Source: Ferrovibrio sp041906005
Lineage (GTDB): Bacteria; Pseudomonadota; Alphaproteobacteria; Ferrovibrionales; Ferrovibrionaceae
NCBI RefSeq assembly: GCF_041906005.1
Contig: NZ_JAYRJY010000001.1
Coordinates: 372,001-436,000, forward strand
Direction: 5' to 3'
DNA: 64,000 bases
Of this stretch, positions 32,828-40,874 are shown piece after piece; the first letter of the stretch is position 1; each line of letters begins with the position of its first letter. The notes below the pieces were generated by a model. That model saw nothing but the letters and a program-made list of their open reading frames with translations, was not told the origin of the DNA and did not search any database. The position numbers were made by a program, and so were the translations under genes.

Positions 32828-35800
32828 ATGCCATCCAAGCGATTACCGGCCAAACCCGGGAAAAAGACAGTCACGGCCCGCAAGGCAAAATCCGGCGGTG
32901 CCAAATCCGGCCCTGCAAAATCCAGTGCCGGGAAATCCATCGCCGCCAAACCGGCCGCAGCCAAAAAGGCTGTCCCCACAGAGATCGGAACGAAAAGCGG
33001 CACCCGCAAGGCAGCACCGGGAAAAAAGACCGGGTCCGCGAGAAAAAACGGGCCGACGTCGAAAAAACCGCTGGCGGCCGCCAGCGGCGGGGCCGGTATC
33101 GGCCGGTCGGGGGCCGACTGGTCCGGCCTGCCCCGCCCCTTCGATACCGAGGCCGCCGCGCGCGGCTTCGAACACTGGGCCGACATGCTGGCCGAATGGC
33201 CGGACCGGAGCCTGGCGAAGCATCTGGCCGCGGCGACGAAGCAGCCTCCTGCGAAGACTGAAGGGGGCGCCAGAACCCTGCTGGCCTGCCTGTTCGGCAA
33301 CAGCCCCTTCCTGACCCAGCTGGCGCTGGATGAACCCGCCACCGTGGCCCTGCTGCTGGACAAGGGGCCGGATGCCGCCTTCGAGCAGGCCATGCAGGCG
33401 GTGAAGGATATCGTGCGCGGCTGCGACGAACCCGAGGCGCTGGCCGCGCCGCTGCGCCAGGCCAAGAAACGCGTCGCGCTCTCGATCGCGGTGGCCGATA
33501 TCGCCGGCCTGTGGCCGCTGGAAAAGATCACCGGGTGCTTAAGCGACTTCGCGTCCTTGAGCATCGACAGCGCCATGGCCGTGCTGCTGCGCCATGCTGC
33601 CGCGCAGGGCGAGCTGAAGCTGCCGGATGCGAAAAAGGATCCGTGCCGCGGCTCGGGCTTCGTGGCCTTGGGGATGGGCAAGCTGGGCGCGCGCGAGCTG
33701 AATTACTCCAGCGACATCGACCTGATCATGCTGTTCGACCAGGACGTGGTGCGCTACACCGGCCGCAAGACGCCGCTGGAATGTTTCGTGCGCCTGACCC
33801 AGCAGATGTTCCGCCTGCTGCATGACCGCACCGAGGACGGCTATGTGTTCCGCACCGATCTGCGGCTGCGGCCCGATCCGGGCTCGACGCCGGTGGCACT
33901 GTCGATGGCCGCCGCCGAGACCTATTACGAAAGCTTCGGCCAGAACTGGGAACGCGCGGCGATGATCAAGGCGCGGCCCGTGGGCGGCGACATCGCGGCC
34001 GGCACCGGCTTCCTGCAGCGCCTGACGCCCTATGTGTGGCGCAAGAACCTGGATTTCGCCGCCATCGAGGACATCCATTCGATCAAGCGCCAGATCCACG
34101 CCCATAAGGGCCATGCCGAGATCGCGGTGGAAGGCCACAACATCAAGCTGGGCCGCGGCGGCATCCGCGAGATCGAGTTCTTCGCCCAGACCCAGCAGCT
34201 AATCGCCGGCGGCCGCGACACGCGCCTGCGCGCCGCCCCCACCTGCGAGGCGTTGCGCGCGCTGGTCGCCACCGAACGCCTGAGCCAGGCCGTGTGCGAC
34301 GAGCTGATCGCGGATTACCGTTACCTGCGCCGCGTGGAACACCGGCTGCAGATGATCGCCGACGAGCAGACCCACACCCTGCCGCGCGACATCGCGCATC
34401 TGGCCTGTTTCCTGGGTGAGGAAAATCCGCAGGCTTTCCGCGCGCGCCTGCTGGCCGTGCTGGCGCGGGTGAAGCGCTATTACGACGACCTGTTCAGCGA
34501 AGCGCCATCGCTGGGTTCGGAAGCCGGCAGCCTGGTTTTCACCGGCACCGACGACGATCCGGAGACGCTGAAAACACTCAGCGGCCTGGGTTTCTCCGAT
34601 CCGCCGGAAATCGCCGCCATGATCCGCGGCTGGCATTTCGGCCGCTATCGCGCCATGCGTTCGGAACGCGCGCGCGAAAAGCTCACCGCCATCATGCCGC
34701 ACCTGCTGGAAGCCTTTTCGCGCACCGGCAGCCCCGATGTGGCGATCCGCCGCTTCGATCAGTTCCTTGCCAGCCTGCCGGCCGGCGTGCAGCTTTTCGC
34801 GCTGCTGCAGGCCAATCCCGCCGTGCTCGACACATTGGCCGAGGTGCTGGCCGCCGCGCCGCAGCTGGCCGAGACGCTGTCGCAGAACAGCGCGCTGTTC
34901 GACAGCCTGCTGGAATATGCCGAGCATCCGCCCAGCTTCGATGCCGAGACGCTGGCGGCCAGCCTGAAGCGCCAATTGTCGGCGGCGCGCGATTTCCAGG
35001 ACGTGCTGGACTGGACGCGGCGCTGGACCACCGAACTGAAACTGCAGGTCGGCATCGGCCTGCTGCGCGGCACGCTGGACGGCGTGGCGGCAGGCGACAG
35101 CTTGAGCCGCGTGGCCGATGCGGTGCTGGCCGAATTGCTGGAGCGCGTGGGCGACGAATTCGCCGCCCAGCACGGCAAGATCCGCGACATGGAACTCACG
35201 CTGATCGGACTGGGCCGGCTGGGCAGCCGCGAACTGACGCTGGAATCCGATCTCGATCTGGTGCTGATCTTCGACTGCCCGGAGAATGCGGGCGAGTCCA
35301 GCGGCGCGCGGCCGTTGAGCCCGGGCCTGTATTTCGCGCGGCTGTGCCAGCGCTTCATCAACGCGATCACGGCGATGACCGGCGAAGGCCGGCTGTATGA
35401 GATCGACATGCGGCTGCGGCCCAGCGGCGGCGCCGGACCGATCGCGATCAAGCTGGATGCCTTTGCCGATTACCAGCGCAACGAGGCGTGGACCTGGGAG
35501 CATATGGCACTGACCCGCGCCCGCGTGGTCTGCGGCGCGCCGAAACTGGCGACGCGATTCGAGGCGGTACGGCAGGAAATCCTGACGGCCAAGCGCGACG
35601 ACAGGCGTCTGTTGGCCAATGTGGCGAGCATGCGGGCACGGCTGGCGGCGCAGAAGCAGGGCAAAAGCATCTGGGACCTGAAGCAGAGCCGCGGCGGCCT
35701 GGTCGACCTGGAATTCATCCTGCAATACCTGCTGCTGCGCCATGGCGCCATGCATCCCGACATCCTGCAGGCCAATCCGCTGCAGGCGCTGGAAGCCATG

Positions 35801-36133
35801 GCGCGGGCCGGGCTGCTGGAGGCAAAGACCTTGCGCATCCTGCGGCTGGCCGGGCCGCTCTATGCCACCTTGCTGGCCGCCACGCGGCTGGCCGGCCGCG
35901 AGGAAGCCGGCGATCCGGCATTGTGGCCGCCGGCGCTGGCCAAGCGCCTGCCGCAACTGGTGGGCGACGACAATCTTGCGGCCCTGAGCGAACGGCTGGA
36001 GGATTGCCAGCGCCAGGTGCACAAACTGTTTGTCACCCTGGTCGAGCAGCCGGCCGCCCCCTATCTCTCGCTCGCAGATTCGCTGAACCAGGATTCCAAC
36101 CGCACAGGACAGGACGATGGCAACGCCCGCTAA
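32828..36133 (+). CDS. glnE: Glutamine synthetase adenylyltransferase/deadenylylase with a Lys/Ala-rich N-terminal tail
   Basis: The 1101-residue protein is read from the ATG at 32828 (GAGGG site upstream). It has both nucleotidyl-transferase halves: MGKLGARELNYSSDIDLIML in the N-terminal deadenylylase half and LGRLGSRELTLESDLDLVLIFD in the C-terminal adenylylase half, each with the paired Asp residues. GlnE switches glutamine synthetase activity in response to nitrogen through PII. The odd part is residues 1-80: a Lys/Ala/Ser/Gly-rich tail (KAKSGGAKSGPAKSSAGKS and similar) that normal GlnE lacks. It overlaps the next gene by 17 nt. Confidence 0.95.
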   Translation: MPSKRLPAKPGKKTVTARKAKSGGAKSGPAKSSAGKSIAAKPAAAKKAVPTEIGTKSGTRKAAPGKKTGSARKNGPTSKKPLAAASGGAGIGRSGADWSGLPRPFDTEAAARGFEHWADMLAEWPDRSLAKHLAAATKQPPAKTEGGARTLLACLFGNSPFLTQLALDEPATVALLLDKGPDAAFEQAMQAVKDIVRGCDEPEALAAPLRQAKKRVALSIAVADIAGLWPLEKITGCLSDFASLSIDSAMAVLLRHAAAQGELKLPDAKKDPCRGSGFVALGMGKLGARELNYSSDIDLIMLFDQDVVRYTGRKTPLECFVRLTQQMFRLLHDRTEDGYVFRTDLRLRPDPGSTPVALSMAAAETYYESFGQNWERAAMIKARPVGGDIAAGTGFLQRLTPYVWRKNLDFAAIEDIHSIKRQIHAHKGHAEIAVEGHNIKLGRGGIREIEFFAQTQQLIAGGRDTRLRAAPTCEALRALVATERLSQAVCDELIADYRYLRRVEHRLQMIADEQTHTLPRDIAHLACFLGEENPQAFRARLLAVLARVKRYYDDLFSEAPSLGSEAGSLVFTGTDDDPETLKTLSGLGFSDPPEIAAMIRGWHFGRYRAMRSERAREKLTAIMPHLLEAFSRTGSPDVAIRRFDQFLASLPAGVQLFALLQANPAVLDTLAEVLAAAPQLAETLSQNSALFDSLLEYAEHPPSFDAETLAASLKRQLSAARDFQDVLDWTRRWTTELKLQVGIGLLRGTLDGVAAGDSLSRVADAVLAELLERVGDEFAAQHGKIRDMELTLIGLGRLGSRELTLESDLDLVLIFDCPENAGESSGARPLSPGLYFARLCQRFINAITAMTGEGRLYEIDMRLRPSGGAGPIAIKLDAFADYQRNEAWTWEHMALTRARVVCGAPKLATRFEAVRQEILTAKRDDRRLLANVASMRARLAAQKQGKSIWDLKQSRGGLVDLEFILQYLLLRHGAMHPDILQANPLQALEAMARAGLLEAKTLRILRLAGPLYATLLAATRLAGREEAGDPALWPPALAKRLPQLVGDDNLAALSERLEDCQRQVHKLFVTLVEQPAAPYLSLADSLNQDSNRTGQDDGNAR

Positions 36134-36671
36134 AAAGAAACCCGCCGCGAAGAAGAAGGCCACGCCAAAGAAAGTAGCCGCGCCGAAGAAGGCCAGCGCC
36201 GCCTCCACCGGTTTGCAAGTGGGAGACCGCGCGCCCGCCTTCAGCATGCCCACCGATGGCGGCGGCAAGGTTTCGCTGGCCGATCTGAAGGGCAAGGCGG
36301 TGGTGCTGTATTTCTATCCCAAGGACGACACCTCGGGCTGCACGATGGAAGCCATCGACTTCACGGCGGCCAAGGCGAAGTTCGACAAGCTGAATGCCGT
36401 GGTGATCGGCTGCTCGCGCGACACGGCCAAAAGCCACGACAAATTCAAGGACAAGCACAAACTGAAGGTGATCCTGGCCGCTGACGAGTCGGGGCAAGTC
36501 ACCGACTCGTATGGCGTCTGGGTTGAGAAAAGTCTGTACGGGCGCACCTATATGGGCATCGAGCGCGCGACATTCTTAATCGACCGTACCGGGAAGATCG
36601 CGGCAATCTGGCGCAAGGTGAAAGTGGCCGGTCATGTGGACTCGGTGCTGCAGGCCGTGCAGGCACTTTAG
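36117..36671 (+). CDS. bcp: Peroxiredoxin, Bcp/PrxQ type, with a Lys-rich N-terminal tail
   Basis: This 184-residue protein has a thioredoxin-fold core from about residue 32, with the peroxidatic Cys in YFYPKDDTSGCTMEAIDF. The usual TPGCT is TSGCT, keeping the Cys and Thr. No resolving Cys five residues later is seen, so it may be a 1-Cys type or use another partner. Residues 1-30 are a Lys/Ala/Pro tail with repeated AKKK and PKK units, similar in style to the tail of GlnE just upstream. It reduces hydroperoxides in the cytosol. The start overlaps the glnE end. Confidence 0.92.
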   Translation: MATPAKKKPAAKKKATPKKVAAPKKASAASTGLQVGDRAPAFSMPTDGGGKVSLADLKGKAVVLYFYPKDDTSGCTMEAIDFTAAKAKFDKLNAVVIGCSRDTAKSHDKFKDKHKLKVILAADESGQVTDSYGVWVEKSLYGRTYMGIERATFLIDRTGKIAAIWRKVKVAGHVDSVLQAVQAL

Positions 36672-36690
36672 AATCAAGCGCTTGCGGTTC

Positions 36691-36711
36691 TTATCCACAT
36701 TCTGTGGATAA
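36691..36711. promoter_or_regulatory. Pair of inverted perfect DnaA boxes
   Basis: TTATCCACA (36691-36699) and TGTGGATAA (36703-36711) are exact consensus DnaA boxes facing each other with 3 bp between them. They lie 19 nt after the bcp stop, in the 182-bp gap before the M23-bactofilin operon, and the second box touches the base of the following hairpin. Control of the shape genes by DnaA, or DnaA titration, is possible; no AT-rich unwinding region or dnaA gene suggests an origin here. Confidence 0.6.
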
Positions 36712-36752
36712 CACGCGCGACACGGGTTAAGTCCGTGTTCGCGCGTGTTTTT
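36711..36752 (+). terminator. Rho-independent terminator after glnE-bcp
   Basis: ACACGCGCGACACGG pairs with CCGTGTTCGCGCGTGT (one bulge) around a 7-nt loop, giving a stem of about 15 bp, followed directly by TTTTTC. It ends the glnE-bcp unit. Confidence 0.85.
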
Positions 36753-36853
36753 CTGAGATTCGTAACAGATTCTTTCTTGCATTAACCAAGCCAAATAAGC
36801 CCTAATCCCCTCAGCCACAGGCGAGCGGTTTCCAAGACAAAACGGGGGGCTTA

Positions 36854-38212
36854 GTGACGCGACGCGCGAGACGGCAATGGCGGGAGTTGCGCGACCGCCT
36901 GTTCCCAGAACGGCAGATCATTTTCCGTAGCCGGGGCGACGTGCGTTACGTCGCTCTCTCCAGTCGCGCCCAGATCGCGATGGCTGCCGGTGTGGTCGCT
37001 TTCGCCGGCTGGATTGGCTACGCCTCCGTGAACGTCTTCTATCGCGACGCCCTGCTCGACACCCGCGACCGCCGCATCGCCGAACTCAGCCTGGCCTATG
37101 AGCGGCTCGCCGCCGATTACGAAAAGAGCCAGGAGAATTTCGTCGTCACCTCGCGCGACCTGGAAGAGCGCTATCGCCGCCTTTACGACATGGCGATGAA
37201 GCAGCGCAGTCCTGCGCTGCCGGGCGATTCCGCCGACGCCGGCAAGACCGATGGCGGCAAGGCTGGCGCCAAGGTCACGGCCAAGGCCGCGCCAGAGCCC
37301 CAGCAGGCCGCGCCGAAAGCCGCCGCCGAGGCCACGAAACCTGACAGCAGCAAGCTGGCCTCCGCCGCGCCGGTCCGCAGCAGTGACGATCCCGCCTCGA
37401 TCGAGGATCTGGAAGGCATGCTGCGTGAGTCGAAGGCCAAGCCGCCGATGCCGGCAGTGAAGCCGCGCGACATCGAGACCCGCATCCTTACCGTGCGCGG
37501 CCGCCAGCGCGAATTGCTGGACGAACTGGACCATCGCACCGAGCAAAGCCTGGCCGCGCTGGAAAAGGCGCTGACCCTCACCGGTCTCGATATCGGCGGC
37601 ATGCTGGCCCGCGCCACCGAGGCCCGCGCCGAAGTTGGCGTCGGCGGCCCGCTGCGCAGCCTGGAGCCGCATCCGACCCAGACCGCGTCGCTGGATCCGG
37701 TGGACCGCGACATGAGCAGCCTGGAAGGCAAGCTTGGCCGCTGGGGCGAATTGATGGCCCTGGCCCAGCGCCTGCCGCTGGCCCTGCCGATGGGCATCGA
37801 GGCGGAAACCTCGTCCACCTTCGGCCGCCGCATCGATCCCTTCACCAAGCAGCCGGCTTTCCATGCCGGCATCGACTTCATCGGCCCGAACAAGGCGCCG
37901 GTGATGGCCACCGCACCCGGCGTGGTAGTCTTTGCCGGCCGCAAAGGACCCTACGGTCGCGCGGTGGAAATCGACCATGGCCTGGGCGTGAAAACGCGCT
38001 ATGCTCACCTGAGTTCGATTTCCGTGCAGGCGGGCGAGACCGTCGCTTACGGACGCCCGCTGGGCACCATGGGTTCGACCGGTCGCAGCACCGGTCAGCA
38101 TCTGCACTACGAAGTGCTGCTCGATGACGAGCAGATCGATCCCGCCAAATTCATCGAGGCTGGCTATCATGTTTTCAAGCAGCAAGAAAACCAATCCGCA
38201 GCCCGCCGCTAA
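36854..38212 (+). CDS. M23-family peptidoglycan metallopeptidase, membrane-anchored
   Basis: The 452-residue protein starts at a GTG (36854) preceded by a GGGGGG-rich stretch. It has a basic cytoplasmic lead, a membrane segment at about 38-58, a coiled-coil region (75-115), an Ala/Lys/Pro-rich linker and a C-terminal LytM domain. The zinc site is visible as His in FHAGIDFIG with its Asp, and HLHYE near the end; GRKGPYGRAVEIDHGLGVKTRYAHLS is the family core. It cuts peptide cross-links in the periplasm. It overlaps the bactofilin gene by 44 nt, a pairing linked to cell-shape control in other proteobacteria. Confidence 0.93.
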   Translation: MTRRARRQWRELRDRLFPERQIIFRSRGDVRYVALSSRAQIAMAAGVVAFAGWIGYASVNVFYRDALLDTRDRRIAELSLAYERLAADYEKSQENFVVTSRDLEERYRRLYDMAMKQRSPALPGDSADAGKTDGGKAGAKVTAKAAPEPQQAAPKAAAEATKPDSSKLASAAPVRSSDDPASIEDLEGMLRESKAKPPMPAVKPRDIETRILTVRGRQRELLDELDHRTEQSLAALEKALTLTGLDIGGMLARATEARAEVGVGGPLRSLEPHPTQTASLDPVDRDMSSLEGKLGRWGELMALAQRLPLALPMGIEAETSSTFGRRIDPFTKQPAFHAGIDFIGPNKAPVMATAPGVVVFAGRKGPYGRAVEIDHGLGVKTRYAHLSSISVQAGETVAYGRPLGTMGSTGRSTGQHLHYEVLLDDEQIDPAKFIEAGYHVFKQQENQSAARR

Positions 38213-38678
38213 GCAGGCGCCGCCGTCGATCCTGAGCGCCGGCCTGACGGTGAACGGCGATCTCAATTCCGAAGGCGAGATGCAGATCGACTGCCTGGTC
38301 AACGGCGACGTGACCGCGGTGCGGCTCGCCATCGGCGAGAATGCCAAGGTGGTGGGCGAAGTGGTGGCCGAGCAGGTGCTGATCCGCGGCGAGGTGATCG
38401 GCCGCATCCGCGCCAAGTCGGTGGAACTGGACAAGACCGCGAAGGTGCGCGGCGACATCTGGCACGAGTTGCTCTCGATTGCCGCCGGCGCCAAGATCGA
38501 AGGCCTGTGCAAGTTCGCCGAGAACCCGCGCGACATGGTGGCCAAGCTGAGCGTGGTCAGCAGCGAAGCCAAGGACGAAACCGAAAAGACCGTGCAGAAG
38601 GCGATCAAGGGCGCGGCCGAAACCGGCCTGTCGGGCGCCCTGCCCGGCCTCGCCGCCCGCGCCGCCACCGCGAGCTGA
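38169..38678 (+). CDS. Bactofilin (polymer-forming cytoskeletal protein)
   Basis: A 169-residue protein is read from the ATG at 38169, inside the end of the M23 gene in another frame. A 30-residue Ser/Lys/Pro lead is followed by the beta-helix repeat core (SAGLTVNGDLNSEGEMQIDCLVNGDV, GEVVAEQVLIRGEVIGRIRAKSVEL, KVRGDIWHELLSIAAGAKIEG) typical of bactofilins. A charged C-terminal tail ends in Ala-rich sequence. Bactofilins form non-polar filaments at the membrane and position cell-wall enzymes; the overlapping M23 gene is the obvious partner. Confidence 0.95.
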   Translation: MFSSSKKTNPQPAAKQAPPSILSAGLTVNGDLNSEGEMQIDCLVNGDVTAVRLAIGENAKVVGEVVAEQVLIRGEVIGRIRAKSVELDKTAKVRGDIWHELLSIAAGAKIEGLCKFAENPRDMVAKLSVVSSEAKDETEKTVQKAIKGAAETGLSGALPGLAARAATAS

Positions 38679-38701
38679 GACAGCCCTTATCCGGCATTTT
38701 T

Positions 38702-38729
38702 AAGGCGGCCCCTGCGGGCCGCCTTTTTT
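38702..38729 (+). terminator. Rho-independent terminator after bactofilin
   Basis: AAGGCGGCCC-CTG-CGGGCCGCCTT forms a strong stem followed by TTTT, 23 nt after the bactofilin stop. The A-rich left side also allows it to work for the convergent lipase-like gene. Confidence 0.9.
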
Positions 38730-38736
38730 CATGGCG

Positions 38737-39423
38737 CTAGAAACGTCCGTCTTTCAGGAACCGTTGCACGGCCGCGATCACGCGCGGATCACTGGGCAGG
38801 AAGCTGTGCCCGACCGGCAGCATCAGCGTATGCGTCAGTGCCGGCGGCAGGGCGGAATCCAGTTCCACCGTGCCGTCGCCCTGCTCCGTGGCACCATGCA
38901 GCAGATTGACCCAGGCGCTGGGGATCAGCGGGTGAAACCGCCGCGTGCCGGCAACCGCGCCGGTTTCCAGCGGCGGCCAGGGCAGATCCTGCAGCCACGG
39001 CGCATCGCGATAGAGGTCGCGCGCCGGGCGGCCGAATATTTCGGGCAAACGGCTGAAGGCCCTGTGCGCCTGCAGCCGCGCCACGGATAACGCGCCGCGA
39101 TTGGGCACACCCAGCAGCACCAGGCGACCGGCGGAGAATGGCAAGGGTTCCGACAACAGGCTGCGCAGCAGCAGGCCGCCGAGCGAATGGCCGACAAAAT
39201 GCGTTCTGGCGAAATGCGTGCGCTGCGCGCCCGCCAGCGCGGCGATGCGCGGCCGCAGCAAAGTCAGCAGGCCGGCATACTCATGCTGCCGCGAGGGATA
39301 GTCCCAGTTTTCGACAGCGTAGCCCTCGCGCAGCAAGGCCTGCGCCAGCCGCGCCATCGATTGCTTCGTGCGCGCCAGGCCATGCAGCAGGATCACGCGG
39401 TCGGGTCCGGAGTTCACGTCCAT
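38737..39423 (-). CDS. Alpha/beta-fold lipase-like protein
   Basis: The 228-residue protein starts at ATG 39423 and has the oxyanion motif VILLHGLART at residues 10-19, the nucleophile elbow VGHSLGGLLLRS, and a late His in LPVGHSFLP; an Asp in GDGTVELDSA is the likely acid. This fits the small cytosolic relatives of triacylglycerol lipase/PGAP1-like esterases. No signal peptide is visible. Substrate unknown. It is convergent with the bactofilin gene and followed upstream by palindromic repeats. Confidence 0.82.
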   Translation of the reverse strand: MDVNSGPDRVILLHGLARTKQSMARLAQALLREGYAVENWDYPSRQHEYAGLLTLLRPRIAALAGAQRTHFARTHFVGHSLGGLLLRSLLSEPLPFSAGRLVLLGVPNRGALSVARLQAHRAFSRLPEIFGRPARDLYRDAPWLQDLPWPPLETGAVAGTRRFHPLIPSAWVNLLHGATEQGDGTVELDSALPPALTHTLMLPVGHSFLPSDPRVIAAVQRFLKDGRF

Positions 39424-39430
39424 CCCCTAT

Positions 39431-39533
39431 TGTCATGCCCGGACTTGGTCCGGGCATCCACGAGTTTTTTTGCCTGACCGGACCAAAGACGTGGATGGCC
39501 GGCCAAGACGAGTTCCTGGGCCCGGCCATGACG
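39431..39533. repeat. Two REP-like repeats between lipase-like gene and prfB
   Basis: TGTCATGCCCGGAC-TTG-GTCCGGGCATCCACG (39431-39462) and ACGTGGATGGCCGGCC...GGGCCCGGCCATGACG (39489-39533) are two members in opposite orientation. The second is nearly the same as the long-loop copy at 29383-29428, including CCTGGGCCCGGCCATGACG. Confidence 0.75.
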
Positions 39534-39553
39534 ATTATAGTAGCGGAAAGGAA

Positions 39554-40673
39554 TTACGCCGCGTCCTTGTCGCCGCCACCGACCTTGGCGGCGAGCTGGG
39601 CAGCCATGAAGGCGTCGAGATCGCCGTCCAGCACGCCCTGGGTGTCGCTGGTTTCCAGCTCGGTGCGCAGGTCCTTCACCATCTGGTAGGGATGCAGCAC
39701 ATACGAGCGGATCTGGTGACCCCAGCCAATATCGGTCTTGCTATCGAACACCGCCTGCTTCTCGGCTTCGCGCTTCTGCAATTCGCGCTCGTACAGCCGC
39801 GCCTTCAGCATCTTCATCGCCTCGTCGCGGTTGCGATGCTGCGACTTGTTGGTCTGGCAGGCCACCACGATCCCGGACGGCATATGCGTGATGCGCACGG
39901 CGGAGTCGGTCTTGTTGACGTGCTGGCCGCCAGCACCCGAGGCGCGATAGGTGTCGACGCGCAGGTCCTTGTCCAGCACCTCGATCTCGATGGTGTCGTC
40001 CACCACCGGGTAGACGCCCACGGATGAGAAGCTGGTATGGCGGCGCGCGTTGGAATCGTAGGGCGAGATGCGCACCAGCCGGTGCACGCCGCTTTCGTTC
40101 TTCAGCCAGCCATAGGCATTCGGGCCGATCACCTTGATGGTGGCCGACTTGATGCCGGCTTCCTCGCCTTCGCTCTCTTCCTGGAATTCGACCTTGTAGC
40201 CGTGCTTCTCGGCCCAGCGCACATACATGCGCAGCAGCATCGAGGCCCAGTCCTGGCTTTCGGTGCCGCCAGCGCCGGCATGCACTTCCAGGAAGGTGTC
40301 GTTCATGTCGGCTTCACCCGACAGCAGGCTTTCCAGCCGCGCCTGCGCCACTTCCTTGGACAGGCCCATGATCACGGCTTCCGCCTCGTCGATCACGCCC
40401 TGGTCGCCCTCGGCCTCGCCGAGTTCGATCAGATCGATATTGTCCTGCAGGGCCGCTTCCAGCCGGCGCTGGGTGGATACCGCGCGTTCCAGCTTGGTGC
40501 GTTCGCGCATCAGGGCCTGCGCCTCGGCAGGCTTGTTCCACAGGCTCGGATCCTCCGAGCGGGCGTTCAGTTCCTCGAGTTTCTTGACTGCGTTATCCCA
40601 GTCAAAGAGACCTCCTCAGCAGTCCGAGCGACTGCTGGATTTCATCGGCCATCGCCTGGATTTCGGCGCGCAT
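39554..40673 (-). CDS. prfB: Peptide chain release factor 2, made by programmed +1 frameshift
   Basis: The coding path is ATG at 40673, 23 codons to CTT (40607-40605), then a skip of T at 40604, then GAC onward to the stop at 39554, giving 372 residues. Without the shift translation would end at the in-frame TGA (40604-40602). After the shift the sequence reads DWDNAVKKLEELNARSEDPSLWNKP, exactly RF2-like. The GGQ motif lies in RASGAGGQHVNKTDSAVR. The stop-codon recognition tripeptide is SPY (RISPYDSNARRHTSF) where E. coli has SPF. RF2 ends translation at UGA and UAA. Confidence 0.97.
40601..40616 (-). promoter_or_regulatory. prfB programmed +1 frameshift signal
   Basis: On the minus strand the text is AGGAGG-TCT-CTT-TGA-C. 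AGGAGG is a Shine-Dalgarno-like stimulator three nucleotides before the slippery CTT, and TGA-C is the poor stop context. This is the standard RF2 autoregulatory site: low RF2 lets the ribosome slip +1 and make more RF2. Confidence 0.97.
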
Positions 40674-40715
40674 ACTGTTTCCTTCATCAACTTTTGTCGG
40701 GCGGAAAGTAATAAG

Positions 40716-40857
40716 TCGTGGATGGCCGGGTCAAGTACCCGTTGCCGGCTGGCAAAGCCAGCCGTTGGCCCGGCCATGACGCAAAGGTCTGGAAACGGCG
40801 ACAAAAAATAACCGTCCTGCCCGGGTCCGGGATGGTTTCTTGGCCGGGCATCCACGT
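40716..40857. repeat. REP-like repeats upstream of prfB, one with a nested hairpin
   Basis: CGTGGATGGCCGGG and CCCGGCCATGACG (40716-40781) bracket an inner hairpin GCCGGCTGGC-AAA-GCCAGCCG. A second, degenerate unit lies at about 40814-40857 (TGCCCGGG... GGCCGGGCATCCACG). The stretch separates prfB from the upstream DsbA-like gene and contains no gene. Confidence 0.7.
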
Positions 40858-40874
40858 TTTTTATTCCCGAAACA

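Noticed and set aside
34199..36295. A 698-codon minus-strand frame opposite glnE
   Set aside because: Gln/His/Arg-rich antisense artefact of a firmly identified gene.
36691..36711. Replication origin at the paired DnaA boxes
   Set aside because: Only two boxes, a terminator rather than an AT-rich unwinding region alongside, and no dnaA, parAB, hemE or similar neighbours.
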